A stretch of 64,000 nucleotides of DNA, from assembly GCA_022447605.1 (NCBI GenBank), contig JAKVBG010000018.1, positions 1-64,000 on the forward strand, written 5' to 3'. Under the pieces are notes generated by a model. It was not told where the DNA came from, did not search any database, and saw only the letters and a program-made list of their open reading frames with translations. Every line of letters starts with the position of its first letter. The first letter of the stretch is position 1. The DNA comes from Mariniblastus sp. GTDB lineage: Bacteria > Planctomycetota > Planctomycetia > Pirellulales > Pirellulaceae. Positions 27,189 to 35,695 of this stretch are shown piece after piece. Both the position numbers and the translations under genes were made by a program.

Positions 27189-29966
27189 ATGTCCATGAAA
27201 CACCAGCCGTCTCCCAACCGCCGCAAGTTCTTTCAGTTGGGCGCCGCCATTCTGTCTGGTTCGGCCCTCGGCCTGTCAAGCCGAACTTCACGTCGGTCCA
27301 CGAACCGCCCGGGCCGCGGCCAAGGGCGTGCACGGCCGATCAACCTGGACGAATTCAACATGCCCGGCAATGCCAGCCTGCCCGGGATTGGCGGGGAAGG
27401 GAATTGGCCGGACATGGACAAGTACCGGGATACCGAACAGGTACCCGGCATGTGCCAACTCTGCAGCACGGTTTGCGGAATCGTGGGGCATGTAAAACAG
27501 GGGCGCCTGATCAAGATTGAAGGCAATCCGAAAGACCCGAACAGCCGGGGCAAGTTGTGTGCCCGCGGGCAGGCCGGGCTCAACCACCTCTATCATCCCG
27601 AACGCCTGCTCTACCCGCTGAAGCGTGTCGGCCAACGGGGTGAGGGAAAATGGAAACGGATTACCTGGGATCAGGCACTCGACGAGATCGCCGCCCGGAT
27701 GAAGGCGATCCGCGAATCGGGTCACCCGGAGAACTTTGCCTTCCACCAGGGAAGACAGCGTTCCAAGGATGCCTTGAAACGTTTCCTGAATGCTTTTGGC
27801 ACGAGTACTCAGCTCTCTCACCGCGCGCTGTGCAGTGGAAACCGCCGAGCGGCCAACCTGGCTTACCTGTGGGAAAGTGATTGGGATTTGAATGATGTCG
27901 AACATTCAAAGTACATCCTGAATTTCGGTTCCAACGCATTCGAAGCCCACCAGGGTCACGTCCCGTTTGCCAACCGGATCCAGAATGGCCGGTTCCGGAA
28001 CGGGGCCAAGATGGTCACGTTTGATGTCCGTCTCTCCAACACGGCCGGCAACAGCGACGAGTGGTTTGCCCCGTTTCCCGGCACCGACGGTGCCATCGCG
28101 TTGGCCATGTCCCATGCGATCCTGGCGGCAGGCAAGCACGATGCCGATTTCCTCGATCAGTGGACGACCAGCAGCGTCGACGAATTGAAACAGCATCTGG
28201 CGAACTCGACACCGGAATGGGCCGAGCAGGTCTCCGGGGTTCCCGCTGCAGACATCCGCCGCATCGCCCTCGAGTTCGCCGCAGCGGCCCCGGCCGCCAC
28301 CACGATGTGCAACCGGGGATCGTCGGCCCACCTGAACGGGTTCTACAACGACCGGGCGATCCAACTGTTGAACGCCGTGGTCGGAAGTGTCGGTAAAAAA
28401 GGGGGTTGGTGCTGGTCCCCCTGGGGTGGACTCGATCCGAACGTCAAAACACCGGCCATGCCTCCAGGGGCCAAGACCTGGAGTGTGCTGGAAGACCCCC
28501 CGGAATACCCGCTGGCCAATGTCTGGCGGCGGATGCGGGTCGGCGAAGTTGTCTACCTGTACCTGCTGCAAGGTCGTGCCCAACTCGAGGCGTACATGAC
28601 GTACAACCTCGATTCGCCGTTGACCTGGCCCGAGGAGAGCGTCACCAAAGAGGTGCTCTGCAACGAGGAACTGATCAAGTTTCATGTCTGCATCAACCCC
28701 TTCTACAACGAGACGGCCCACTACGCGGATATCGTCTTACCCTGGACGACCTATCTGGAACGTTGGGATCTGGACGCCCGCGGGAGCTACAACCTGCGAC
28801 CGTATGTCGGACTGCGAACCCCCATGGTGGAGCCGCTCGGTGAGTCGCGGGACGTGCGCGATTTTTTCCCGGAACTGGCCCGCCGGATTGGGGGTGGCAT
28901 GGAGGACTGGTACCAGGAAGATGTGCGCGAGTACATGGAAAAATGGGCCGCCAACGTCCCGGAGAACCCGGAAACGGGAAAACAGGGACTCGATCGCCTG
29001 CTGGACGAGGGAGCCTGGGAAGACACCTCACGGGAGCCGTTTTACGAACCCTTCCTGGCCGACTTGTCAGGCGAAGAGCTGCGGGACACCGAAACGGATG
29101 CCGAGACCGGCATCATCACCCGTGACGGCGTCGGCATCGGGATTCTGATGGACGGGAAACCGGTCCGCGGTTTCAAGACGCCCAGTCGTAAATTCGAAAT
29201 CCGCAGCCTGTTTATCAGCCAAACGGGTCTGAACCAGGACACGACTGAATTGATCAAGCGTTCCAGCCTTTCAAAAACACGCCCGCGCCCCGAAGAGCAT
29301 CACGGTCACGACTACCCCATCGACGAAATGCCCATCTGGTTCCAACCGATCGAGCATGAGGAGATCGAGGACGATCATTTGATCATGACTTCTTTCAAAT
29401 GGAACGTGCACAATCATGGTCGGACCATGAACCTGAAATGGCTGGCGGAGATCGTCCACAGCAACCCGGCCTGGCTGAACCCGCAAACGGCCGAGCGGTT
29501 CGGTGTGGGTGATGGTGATTGGGTCGAACTGACCGCCTATTTCTCAAGAATGCTGGAGTCGACGTCGCCGCACCTGAAATCCGACCATTACGAGCAGGAT
29601 GCCCAAGGTCGGTTGATCGCCGGCCGCCTACGGGTCCCCATCGTCACCATGCCCGGCATCCATCCCCGTGCGATCGCCATGAGCAATAGTTGCGGGCACT
29701 GGCAATACACCAGCGTGGCCCAGGGCAAAAAGAAGGCCGAACCGGCTGCCTCCCGATTGGTTGGCTCCGACGGCCAAACGTATCGCGATCCCGACTGGGA
29801 AGACAATATGTGGTGGGAAGACCGATCGGAAGGTGACCCGCAGCGTTGGGAACCGAACACGGGTAACGGTTGGAACCAGAACCAGATCCTGCCCATCGCA
29901 CCCGACCCCGTGACCGGTCAGCAAGCTTTCCACTCGACGGTCGTCGCCATCCGAAAGATCACCTGA
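27189..29966 (+). CDS. Molybdopterin oxidoreductase catalytic subunit (PsrA/PhsA-like, DMSO reductase family)
   Basis: 925-residue Tat-exported molybdo-bis-MGD enzyme. Signal NRRKFFQLGAAILSGSALGL; one [4Fe-4S] set MCQLCSTVCGIVGHV plus GKLCARGQ at about residues 95-130. The Mo ligand is probably the Cys in SHRALCSGN, as in the thiosulfate/polysulfide reductase and nitrate reductase branches rather than Ser as in DMSO reductase. MGD-binding motifs include NFGSNAFEAHQGH, VTFDVRLSNTAGNSDEW and the C-terminal HNHGRTMNLKWLAE. Unusual are two insertions after residue 580 rich in Asp and Glu. Substrate is unknown; sulfur, selenium, arsenic and nitrogen oxyanions are all possible for this branch. ATG 27195 is an alternative start. 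Confidence 0.92.
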   Translation: MSMKHQPSPNRRKFFQLGAAILSGSALGLSSRTSRRSTNRPGRGQGRARPINLDEFNMPGNASLPGIGGEGNWPDMDKYRDTEQVPGMCQLCSTVCGIVGHVKQGRLIKIEGNPKDPNSRGKLCARGQAGLNHLYHPERLLYPLKRVGQRGEGKWKRITWDQALDEIAARMKAIRESGHPENFAFHQGRQRSKDALKRFLNAFGTSTQLSHRALCSGNRRAANLAYLWESDWDLNDVEHSKYILNFGSNAFEAHQGHVPFANRIQNGRFRNGAKMVTFDVRLSNTAGNSDEWFAPFPGTDGAIALAMSHAILAAGKHDADFLDQWTTSSVDELKQHLANSTPEWAEQVSGVPAADIRRIALEFAAAAPAATTMCNRGSSAHLNGFYNDRAIQLLNAVVGSVGKKGGWCWSPWGGLDPNVKTPAMPPGAKTWSVLEDPPEYPLANVWRRMRVGEVVYLYLLQGRAQLEAYMTYNLDSPLTWPEESVTKEVLCNEELIKFHVCINPFYNETAHYADIVLPWTTYLERWDLDARGSYNLRPYVGLRTPMVEPLGESRDVRDFFPELARRIGGGMEDWYQEDVREYMEKWAANVPENPETGKQGLDRLLDEGAWEDTSREPFYEPFLADLSGEELRDTETDAETGIITRDGVGIGILMDGKPVRGFKTPSRKFEIRSLFISQTGLNQDTTELIKRSSLSKTRPRPEEHHGHDYPIDEMPIWFQPIEHEEIEDDHLIMTSFKWNVHNHGRTMNLKWLAEIVHSNPAWLNPQTAERFGVGDGDWVELTAYFSRMLESTSPHLKSDHYEQDAQGRLIAGRLRVPIVTMPGIHPRAIAMSNSCGHWQYTSVAQGKKKAEPAASRLVGSDGQTYRDPDWEDNMWWEDRSEGDPQRWEPNTGNGWNQNQILPIAPDPVTGQQAFHSTVVAIRKIT

Positions 29967-30786
29967 TTCGCCCAGGGCTGGCTGGAAACAGGTGACGATG
30001 TTTGCGGGGGAGGGCCCGTCGTCGCTGAGGGGAAATGTCGACAGCCACCTGGTCACTGAAATTGTACGCGTCGCGAAACCAGGGACGCGCGTAAACAATG
30101 TACAGGATCGGGCGGACCTGCTCGCTTCGGTTGGCCATCCCGCCGTGGATCAGGCGGTAATCCATCAGGTAGACATCACCGGCCCGGGCCGCCGGAAAGG
30201 TCGTGTCATCCATTTCAGCTCCCCTCGTTAATTCCTGCAGCTTCTGCCGGGCCCGTTCGTCGCTGTGCGAACCCTCCCACCAGGCGGTCGAGCCGATTTC
30301 CGCATCGAGGTCGACCAGGGGAATGACCAAAGTGATGGCATAAGGCGGCAACTGGCAACAGACCTTTTCCGAATCGAACAGGGGCGGGAAGTCGAAGTGA
30401 ATATCCTGGGCCGCTGCGCCCGGGAAGGCCACCACCGATCCGAAACTGGAGATCAGGTAACCGGGCCCCAGCCACGATTCAAACAATGGCGTCAAAAACG
30501 GGTTGGCGAACAGCTTGGGTGAATTGAAGGGGGGCTCGAGCTCCACCGTTGCCATGAATCGGCGATTCCCCACAACCGCGTGCCGCCTGGCCAACTCGCT
30601 GGCACCCTGATCGATGTACCGCTGCTGGTAAGCCCGACGTAAACGGGAGACCATGCTCGGCGAAAATACATTTTCGATCCACAGCGCGCCCCGTTCGCGG
30701 AACAGCCGGTCCGCCTTTTCCGATTGCTGGCAATCCAACACGCCACTCGAGTTTTCCCGCTGGGAAACAGCAATCCGTGATATCAT
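29959..30786 (-). CDS. Phytanoyl-CoA dioxygenase (PhyH) family protein
   Basis: 275-residue non-haem iron, 2-oxoglutarate-dependent dioxygenase. Iron ligands are H130 and D132 (DIHFDFPP) and H214 (RLIHGGMANRS), with the 2-oxoglutarate-binding Arg shortly after, in NRSEQVRP. ATG 30786 is used because upstream residues of the frame have no family similarity. The gene is on the opposite strand inside the molybdoenzyme region: its last 8 bases overlap the end of the catalytic subunit gene, and its start is 155 bases from the chaperone gene. A substrate cannot be predicted; hydroxylation of a small carboxylic acid or alkylamine is usual. Confidence 0.87.
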   Translation of the reverse strand: MISRIAVSQRENSSGVLDCQQSEKADRLFRERGALWIENVFSPSMVSRLRRAYQQRYIDQGASELARRHAVVGNRRFMATVELEPPFNSPKLFANPFLTPLFESWLGPGYLISSFGSVVAFPGAAAQDIHFDFPPLFDSEKVCCQLPPYAITLVIPLVDLDAEIGSTAWWEGSHSDERARQKLQELTRGAEMDDTTFPAARAGDVYLMDYRLIHGGMANRSEQVRPILYIVYARPWFRDAYNFSDQVAVDISPQRRRALPRKHRHLFPASPGRIR

Positions 30787-30940
30787 CTCTACAACGTTTC
30801 CATTCTGCTCTACAATGGGAAAGTCGCCTGCTCGTGGCACGGGCCACGCGGCCCGGCTCGCCAGCCACTTTTTTAACCGCCCCTCGGCGATCCTTAAAGA
30901 AGTCGACCTCCCAGACATTTATCTCCGATCAGGCCGATTG

Positions 30941-31501
30941 ATGGAAGCTGAAATAGACAAGAGCGGCATGGAACAACTCGCCGCCGTATACGGTTTGCTG
31001 GGGAAATTATGGGTCGAGGAAGTCGATCTGACGACCTTGCACGCCCTGGCCTCTCCCCCGTTGAAGGACGTCTGGATTTCCCTCGGTGGCCATGTCCCCG
31101 AGGACACCGACGAACCGACGATCGAGACGTTGGCGGTCGATTACTGCCAGTTATTCATCGGGCCAGGCCAGCCCGTTTCCCCCGTCCAGTCGGTCTGGCT
31201 GGAGAACCGGTTCGAGGGGGCGGCCGCGGTGTCGATGCAGACTTTTTTTGACCTGCTCCCGGATTATCAACCGCCGGAAAAGATCGCCGATCATATCGGC
31301 AACCAGTTTGACTACCTGGCCGAACTGTTTGCCCGCGCCGCCACCGACCCGAACCCGACCAGTTATCTCGGCCTGGCTCGCAATTTCATGCCAAAACACC
31401 TGAACTGGACCGATCCGTTTTTTGACCAGGTCGAAGCCCGCGCCGAAACCGATTTCTATCGCGGCTTGGCCCGAGTCACCCGCAGTTTTCTCGACCAATG
31501 A
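30941..31501 (+). CDS. TorD-family molybdoenzyme maturation chaperone
   Basis: Cytoplasmic all-helical chaperone of 186 residues that binds the Tat signal and apo-form of a molybdoenzyme. Characteristic features are LAVDYCQLFIGPGQPVSPVQSVWLE (the Y-x-x-LF-x-GPG and P-x-x-S-x-[FWY] elements) and HLNWTDPFFDQVEARAETDFYRGLARVTRSFL at the C-terminus. ATG 30941 (MEAEIDKSGMEQLAAVYGLL) is chosen; the frame extends upstream but without family sequence. Its client is almost certainly the oxidoreductase at 27189. The stop overlaps an ATG (31498) of the next frame. Confidence 0.87.
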   Translation: MEAEIDKSGMEQLAAVYGLLGKLWVEEVDLTTLHALASPPLKDVWISLGGHVPEDTDEPTIETLAVDYCQLFIGPGQPVSPVQSVWLENRFEGAAAVSMQTFFDLLPDYQPPEKIADHIGNQFDYLAELFARAATDPNPTSYLGLARNFMPKHLNWTDPFFDQVEARAETDFYRGLARVTRSFLDQ

Positions 31502-31542
31502 ATTTTTTCCCCCAGCCCCGTAAACCCAGGATTGAATCGAAG

Positions 31543-32538
31543 ATGATGACGAACGATGCCTCCATTATTTTTTCTACAGTCCTGGCGTTTTTCGTCACTC
31601 TTTGGATGACCGATGCCGCCCTCGCCCAAACCGAGAACACGCCCCGGTCCAGGAGTTTTTCGTTCTCTTACGGTGCGGAGATTCTCGATTTGAAACCGGG
31701 GGACCATGTTGCGGTCTGGCTCCCGATCGCCCAAACCAACAACCGCCAACAAGTCGAGCTGAAAAAGACCACTGCGCCCGCGCAGGTCGAACAACATACC
31801 GAACCGCAATACGGTAACCGGATCGGCCATGTTCAATGGAAGGCCGACCGGGAACCGGCCCGACTGCAACTGCAATACGCGATCACCCGCAGTGAAGCGG
31901 GCACCGCGCCGCCCGCTGAACTGACCAACAAACAGACGGCACAATTCCTGGCCCCCAACGCCAAGGTCCCGGTCACCGGACGTCCCGTGGAATTGCTGGC
32001 CGATCGGTCGCTCTCCCCGCAGCCCGCGCTGTTGGGCAGGCAGCTGTATGACCTGGTCGAAGACCATATGCGTTACGATAAATCGCGGCCCGGTTACGGT
32101 TCCGGGGATGCCGTCTGGGCCTGCAACAGCCAGTTCGGCAACTGCACTGATTTTCACAGCCTGTACATCTCACTCATGCGGAGCCAGCAAGTCCCGGCCC
32201 GTTTCGAAATCGGCTTCCCGCTGCCGGCCGAGCAAACGTCCGGCAAGATTGGGGGGTACCACTGCTGGGCCTGGTTCCATGTGGCGGGCGAAGGCTGGGT
32301 GCCAGTCGATATTTCGGAAGCGGACAAACACCCGGAGCTTAAGGAATACTACTTTGGCCACCTGACGCCGGATCGGGTGCAATTCACCACCGGCCGGGAT
32401 ATCGAGCTGGTCCCCGCCTCCCGGGCCAGCCCGTTGAATTACTTCATCTACCCCCACGTCGAAGTGAACGGCGAGGTCTACCCGAAAGAGAAAGTCAAAC
32501 TGACGTTCTCCTTCTCCGAGACCGATCCGGCCCAATAG
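31543..32538 (+). CDS. Exported transglutaminase-like cysteine protein
   Basis: 331-residue periplasmic protein. Signal segment MMTNDASIIFSTVLAFFVTLWM is followed by an N-terminal beta domain and a transglutaminase core with the triad Cys201 in GNCTDFHSL, His in GGYHCWAWFHV and Asp in WVPVDISEAD. Such proteins act as proteases or amidases rather than cross-linkers in most bacteria. The ATG at 31498 overlaps the chaperone stop (ATGA) and would add 15 residues; 31543 gives a more normal signal peptide. Probably co-transcribed with the chaperone gene. Confidence 0.87.
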   Translation: MMTNDASIIFSTVLAFFVTLWMTDAALAQTENTPRSRSFSFSYGAEILDLKPGDHVAVWLPIAQTNNRQQVELKKTTAPAQVEQHTEPQYGNRIGHVQWKADREPARLQLQYAITRSEAGTAPPAELTNKQTAQFLAPNAKVPVTGRPVELLADRSLSPQPALLGRQLYDLVEDHMRYDKSRPGYGSGDAVWACNSQFGNCTDFHSLYISLMRSQQVPARFEIGFPLPAEQTSGKIGGYHCWAWFHVAGEGWVPVDISEADKHPELKEYYFGHLTPDRVQFTTGRDIELVPASRASPLNYFIYPHVEVNGEVYPKEKVKLTFSFSETDPAQ

Positions 32539-32593
32539 CCGCACCTGGCGTGGGCGACTTTCCGTCATGGAAGAAACGGGCCCGTCCGCCGTT

Positions 32594-33520
32594 TCAGTCG
32601 ACCTGCTCCCAATCAGCCAGCTTATTGTTCTTTTCTGCCAAAGAGTTCAGCATCGTTTTGACATCGATGGACGCGTCCAACTCGAACAGGCATGTCTGTT
32701 CATCGAGATCCGTTTCGATTCCGCGGACACCCGCCATCGCTTTCAGGTCGCTTCGCACGGAAGCTTCACAACCCGTTCACGTCATGTGAGGAAGGTAGAG
32801 CGAGACGACCTGCATTTTCCCGGCCGAGTCCTGTCGAGTCTGTTTCTTTTTACCGCCGCCGTGGCCCGGCTGCGCGGCGCTGGCACGGGTCGGCTTGCCA
32901 ACCGCGATCTCGATTTCGACCATCTTGTCCACACCGCTCAACATCTGATCCATGCCGAACTCGGACCGGTCGATCTTGAATTGGCTGGTCATCTGCAACC
33001 CACCGTCGGCCGGCTTCCCCGCGGATCCCAACTTCGCCTCGAAGGGGAAACGGATCTCGCGGGTCTGACCATGCAGCGTCAAGTTGCCCGTGATCCAACC
33101 CTTGACCGAAGAACCACTCGTCTCCTGTTCGATTTTGGTGCTGACAAAACGGGCGGACGGGAAACGGTTCGTTTCAAAAAAATCTTCATTCTTCAGGTGG
33201 TTGGTCAATTTTTCGAATTGCGTCCAGATCGATTCGACATCGATATCCACGGCGATCGATTCGAGCGATTCGCCGGACGCGTCGACCGCGATATGACCGT
33301 GAAAATTCTGAAAACCACCGAGTCGCGGTTTCGGATCGTCTCCCACGTGAATCCCCACAAAGCTGATACTGGAATTTGAAGGGGCGAGCAGGGCAGCCGA
33401 ACGCAAAGGGACAGCATTCGTTGCCGGCGCATCGTCACTCGTTTGGCCCGGCAACCAACTGGCCGGCAGGGTGAGGACGACGGCGAGCGTCCAGTAGAGG
33501 GGATTCTTTCGTAGGTGCAT
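32594..33520 (-). CDS. Candidate selenoprotein: exported YceI domain fused to a Sec-containing HMA domain, read through UGA at 32777-32779
   Basis: Conventional reading ends after VVSLYLPHMT. The next codon is UGA (32777-32779), and the same frame continues as TGCEASVRSDLKAMAGVRG and on to DWEQVD, stopping at 32594-32596. Together VVSLYLPHM-T-U-TGC-EASVRSDLKAMAGV is a textbook heavy-metal-associated (HMA) domain whose MxCxxC motif has the first Cys replaced by UGA, giving U248-Thr-Gly-Cys251. The start at 33520 has AAGGA upstream and a signal peptide (MHLRKNPLYWTLAVVLTLPASWL). Residues about 45-220 are a YceI lipid-binding barrel (SSISFVGIHVG, ARFVSTKIEQ, ITGNLTLHGQTREIRFPFEAKL). A Lys/Gly/Gln-rich linker joins the domains. 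Total 308 residues. A SECIS-like hairpin is at 32750-32764. The gene is divergent from a thioredoxin-fold/YHS protein. Confidence 0.82.
32750..32764 (-). promoter_or_regulatory. SECIS-like hairpin downstream of UGA (YceI-HMA gene)
   Basis: Coding-strand GCTTCCGTGCGAAGC forms a perfect 5-bp stem with loop CGTGC. The loop begins 17 nt after the UGA and has G in its second position. Loop sequence CGTG is shared with the hairpin of the thioredoxin-like gene at 8863-8879, although the encoded amino acids are unrelated. Confidence 0.72.
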
Positions 33521-33907
33521 CGATCTATCCTTCGTGGGTCGTTCCTTGATTACGAAAACGTTGTTCGCAACATTCTCACGTTTGGATTCATATTGGTAAA
33601 CGGGAAAGCAAATTTTGTCGGGCGGCATGCTTTCATCATTCGGTGACCGGGGCCAGGCAACGAACCAGCCTAAAATTGGCCCGAATTTACCCCAACCGCT
33701 CTCGGGGACCGTTTTCACACAACTTTTAATCAAACTTAAGGTTTATTGTTACAGGAAGGCGGTTTGGTCAAATTTCGCCTTTGATATACTACACGTACTC
33801 AAGTTGATCGGAGTTCCGGTTTGGGCCGCCATCCTCCCCCGAAAGGGAAATGGATTCGTGGCCCCTACGCCGTTCTTCCAATAAAAATCTTTGGCAAGAA
33901 AGTAAAC
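33521..33907. other. Divergent intergenic region with promoter candidate
   Basis: 387 bases between the YceI-HMA gene and the thioredoxin-fold/YHS gene. For the plus strand TTTGGT (33763-33768) and TATACT (33785-33790) are spaced by 16 bases and would give a leader of about 110 bases. No gene is visible. Confidence 0.5.
33763..33790 (+). promoter_or_regulatory. Sigma70-type promoter candidate
   Basis: A good -10 (TATACT, 33785-33790) with a modest -35 (TTTGGT, 33763-33768) at 16 bases spacing, upstream of the gene at 33908. Confidence 0.4.
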
Positions 33908-35641
33908 ATGATGATCCGTCGCACGATTCAGATTTCTCTGGGGATGCTACTCGTTTTCCTGTTCGCCGCGTGCCAACCGTTGGTTCTCGCGCCCCCAGCC
34001 ATGGCTCAGGAAATCAAATATGAAGATCGGATGGGATCGAACAGAGATTTCGACATGTGTGAAGATTTCCGCTTCAAACAGATCACCAAACTGGTGGCCG
34101 ACGGGAAGATCTCCCAGCAACAAGGTTACAACATCTGGAAGCGGATTCAGTCCGACAAAGCAGCCGTCAAAAAAGTCTTTGACCAGGCGATCGCCGCCGG
34201 CGAATTGACCCAGGATCAGGCCGATCGCCTGCTTCCGCTGCTGGACATGGAAGTGACGTACCTGGAGGGCCGGCACGGTTGGTTCGGCCAGCCGAAAGAA
34301 CTGAGCGAAGGTACATTCCAAGCGGGCGAGGTCAGCCCGAAACATCGAAACGCGGTTTACCAGCGACTGATCGCTGCCAACGAACGGGGCGAGATGTACG
34401 ATTACGATGTCGCCTCGATCATGAAACAGCTGTATGCCGGTTTCGATCCCGATAACGCACCGGTCGAAGAGGTGGCCCAGTACCGTGGCGCCCTGAACCC
34501 CCGGATCGCGCAAAGTGGCTCCCAGGCCCGCGTGCTGCAAAACGCCCAAATGCAGCGAGATCGCACCAAACAGAATGGTTACGGGAAGGCAGAAATCACG
34601 ATCACCGACCCGGCCGAATGGACCAAGACCCTGGAAAAGACCATCTACTCCGGTCCGCAACCAGGTGAAAACGTTCCCTCACTGAACGCCATCAATTTGC
34701 GGGGAGAGGCGGCAGGCCGCGAGTTGGATCCAGTGAAACTGGCCGGCGACAAACTTCACCTGATGTTCTTTGTTGGCAAGTCGCGCACCTTCGGCCGTTT
34801 CATTGGCCAACTGGGCAAACAACTCCAGACCATTGAAGCGAACTCGAAACAACCTTGGGCCATCTCGGTGATTGTCTGTACCGATGACGCCAACGAGGCC
34901 CAGAAAAGTTTCTCGGTACTGGATCAGCGCTATCCCCAGAACGTCACGGTCGCCCTGTCCAAGGATGGTTCGGCCGGTCCCCCGGCGTACGGCCTGGACA
35001 AGAATCTGACGGCCACCGTCATTGTGGTCAAAGATGGGAAAGTCCTGCACAACTTCGCCCACGCGGGTGACGCGTTTTACACGCAACCGCACATCCTGGG
35101 CGCCCTGGCCGACGCGATGCAGGTCGATCACGACACCCTCCGCAAGTACATCGCCAGCACCGCTGGCGATGCGGCTTCCGCCGCTTACCAACGGAACCGC
35201 CCAGGTGACGCGGCTGGCAGCGCCGCACAAAGGACAGGGTTGCGCAACCAACTTGCACCCCTGGTGCGCAGCCAACGGATCACGCGGGATCAAGCTGGAG
35301 AGATCCTGCAGGTGTCCAAAGATGAGGCGGCACTGCGGGCCAAACTAGCAACGATGGTCAAAGCAGATGAACTGACGCGGGAAGAAGCCGACTCCCTGCT
35401 GCCCCAAGGTCAAGCGGACGAAAATTCGTCAAAGCGGATGAAGACCGCTCCTTTGAAATGCCCCGTCATGACATCCCGTGATGCCAAACGGGAGTTTTCT
35501 ACCTCTTACGAGGGTGGAAACGTCTACTTTTGCTGCAAAAATTGCCTGGCCAAATTCAAGGCGAACCCAAAGAAATATCACGCCGCTGCCCAACAGCAGA
35601 TGGCCTTGGCGGGCCAGGCTCGCGGGAAAGGTGAACGCTAA
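33908..35641 (+). CDS. Exported protein with Cys-less thioredoxin fold and C-terminal YHS/TRASH-like domain
   Basis: 577 residues. Signal MMIRRTIQISLGMLLVFLFAAC could be lipoprotein type (Cys22) or be cut after AMAQ. The N-terminal 150 residues are helical repeats (KLVADGKISQQQGYNIWKRI and similar, with ELTQDQADRLL), echoed at about residues 465-515. The centre (KLHLMFFVGKSRTFGRFIGQL to TATVIVVKDGKVLHNFAHAG) resembles AhpC/TSA-like thioredoxin domains but has no cysteine at the active-site position. The C-terminus CPVMTSRDAKREFSTSYEGG plus FCCKNCLAKFKANPKKYH is a YHS/TRASH-like metal-binding domain. A role in metal-linked redox chemistry is an inference, supported by the divergent YceI-HMA gene. 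Confidence 0.8.
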   Translation: MMIRRTIQISLGMLLVFLFAACQPLVLAPPAMAQEIKYEDRMGSNRDFDMCEDFRFKQITKLVADGKISQQQGYNIWKRIQSDKAAVKKVFDQAIAAGELTQDQADRLLPLLDMEVTYLEGRHGWFGQPKELSEGTFQAGEVSPKHRNAVYQRLIAANERGEMYDYDVASIMKQLYAGFDPDNAPVEEVAQYRGALNPRIAQSGSQARVLQNAQMQRDRTKQNGYGKAEITITDPAEWTKTLEKTIYSGPQPGENVPSLNAINLRGEAAGRELDPVKLAGDKLHLMFFVGKSRTFGRFIGQLGKQLQTIEANSKQPWAISVIVCTDDANEAQKSFSVLDQRYPQNVTVALSKDGSAGPPAYGLDKNLTATVIVVKDGKVLHNFAHAGDAFYTQPHILGALADAMQVDHDTLRKYIASTAGDAASAAYQRNRPGDAAGSAAQRTGLRNQLAPLVRSQRITRDQAGEILQVSKDEAALRAKLATMVKADELTREEADSLLPQGQADENSSKRMKTAPLKCPVMTSRDAKREFSTSYEGGNVYFCCKNCLAKFKANPKKYHAAAQQQMALAGQARGKGER

Positions 35642-35695
35642 CGAGCGCCGGTTTCCCGCTCCCATTTCCACCGAACTGGTAACACCCACGGTAAT

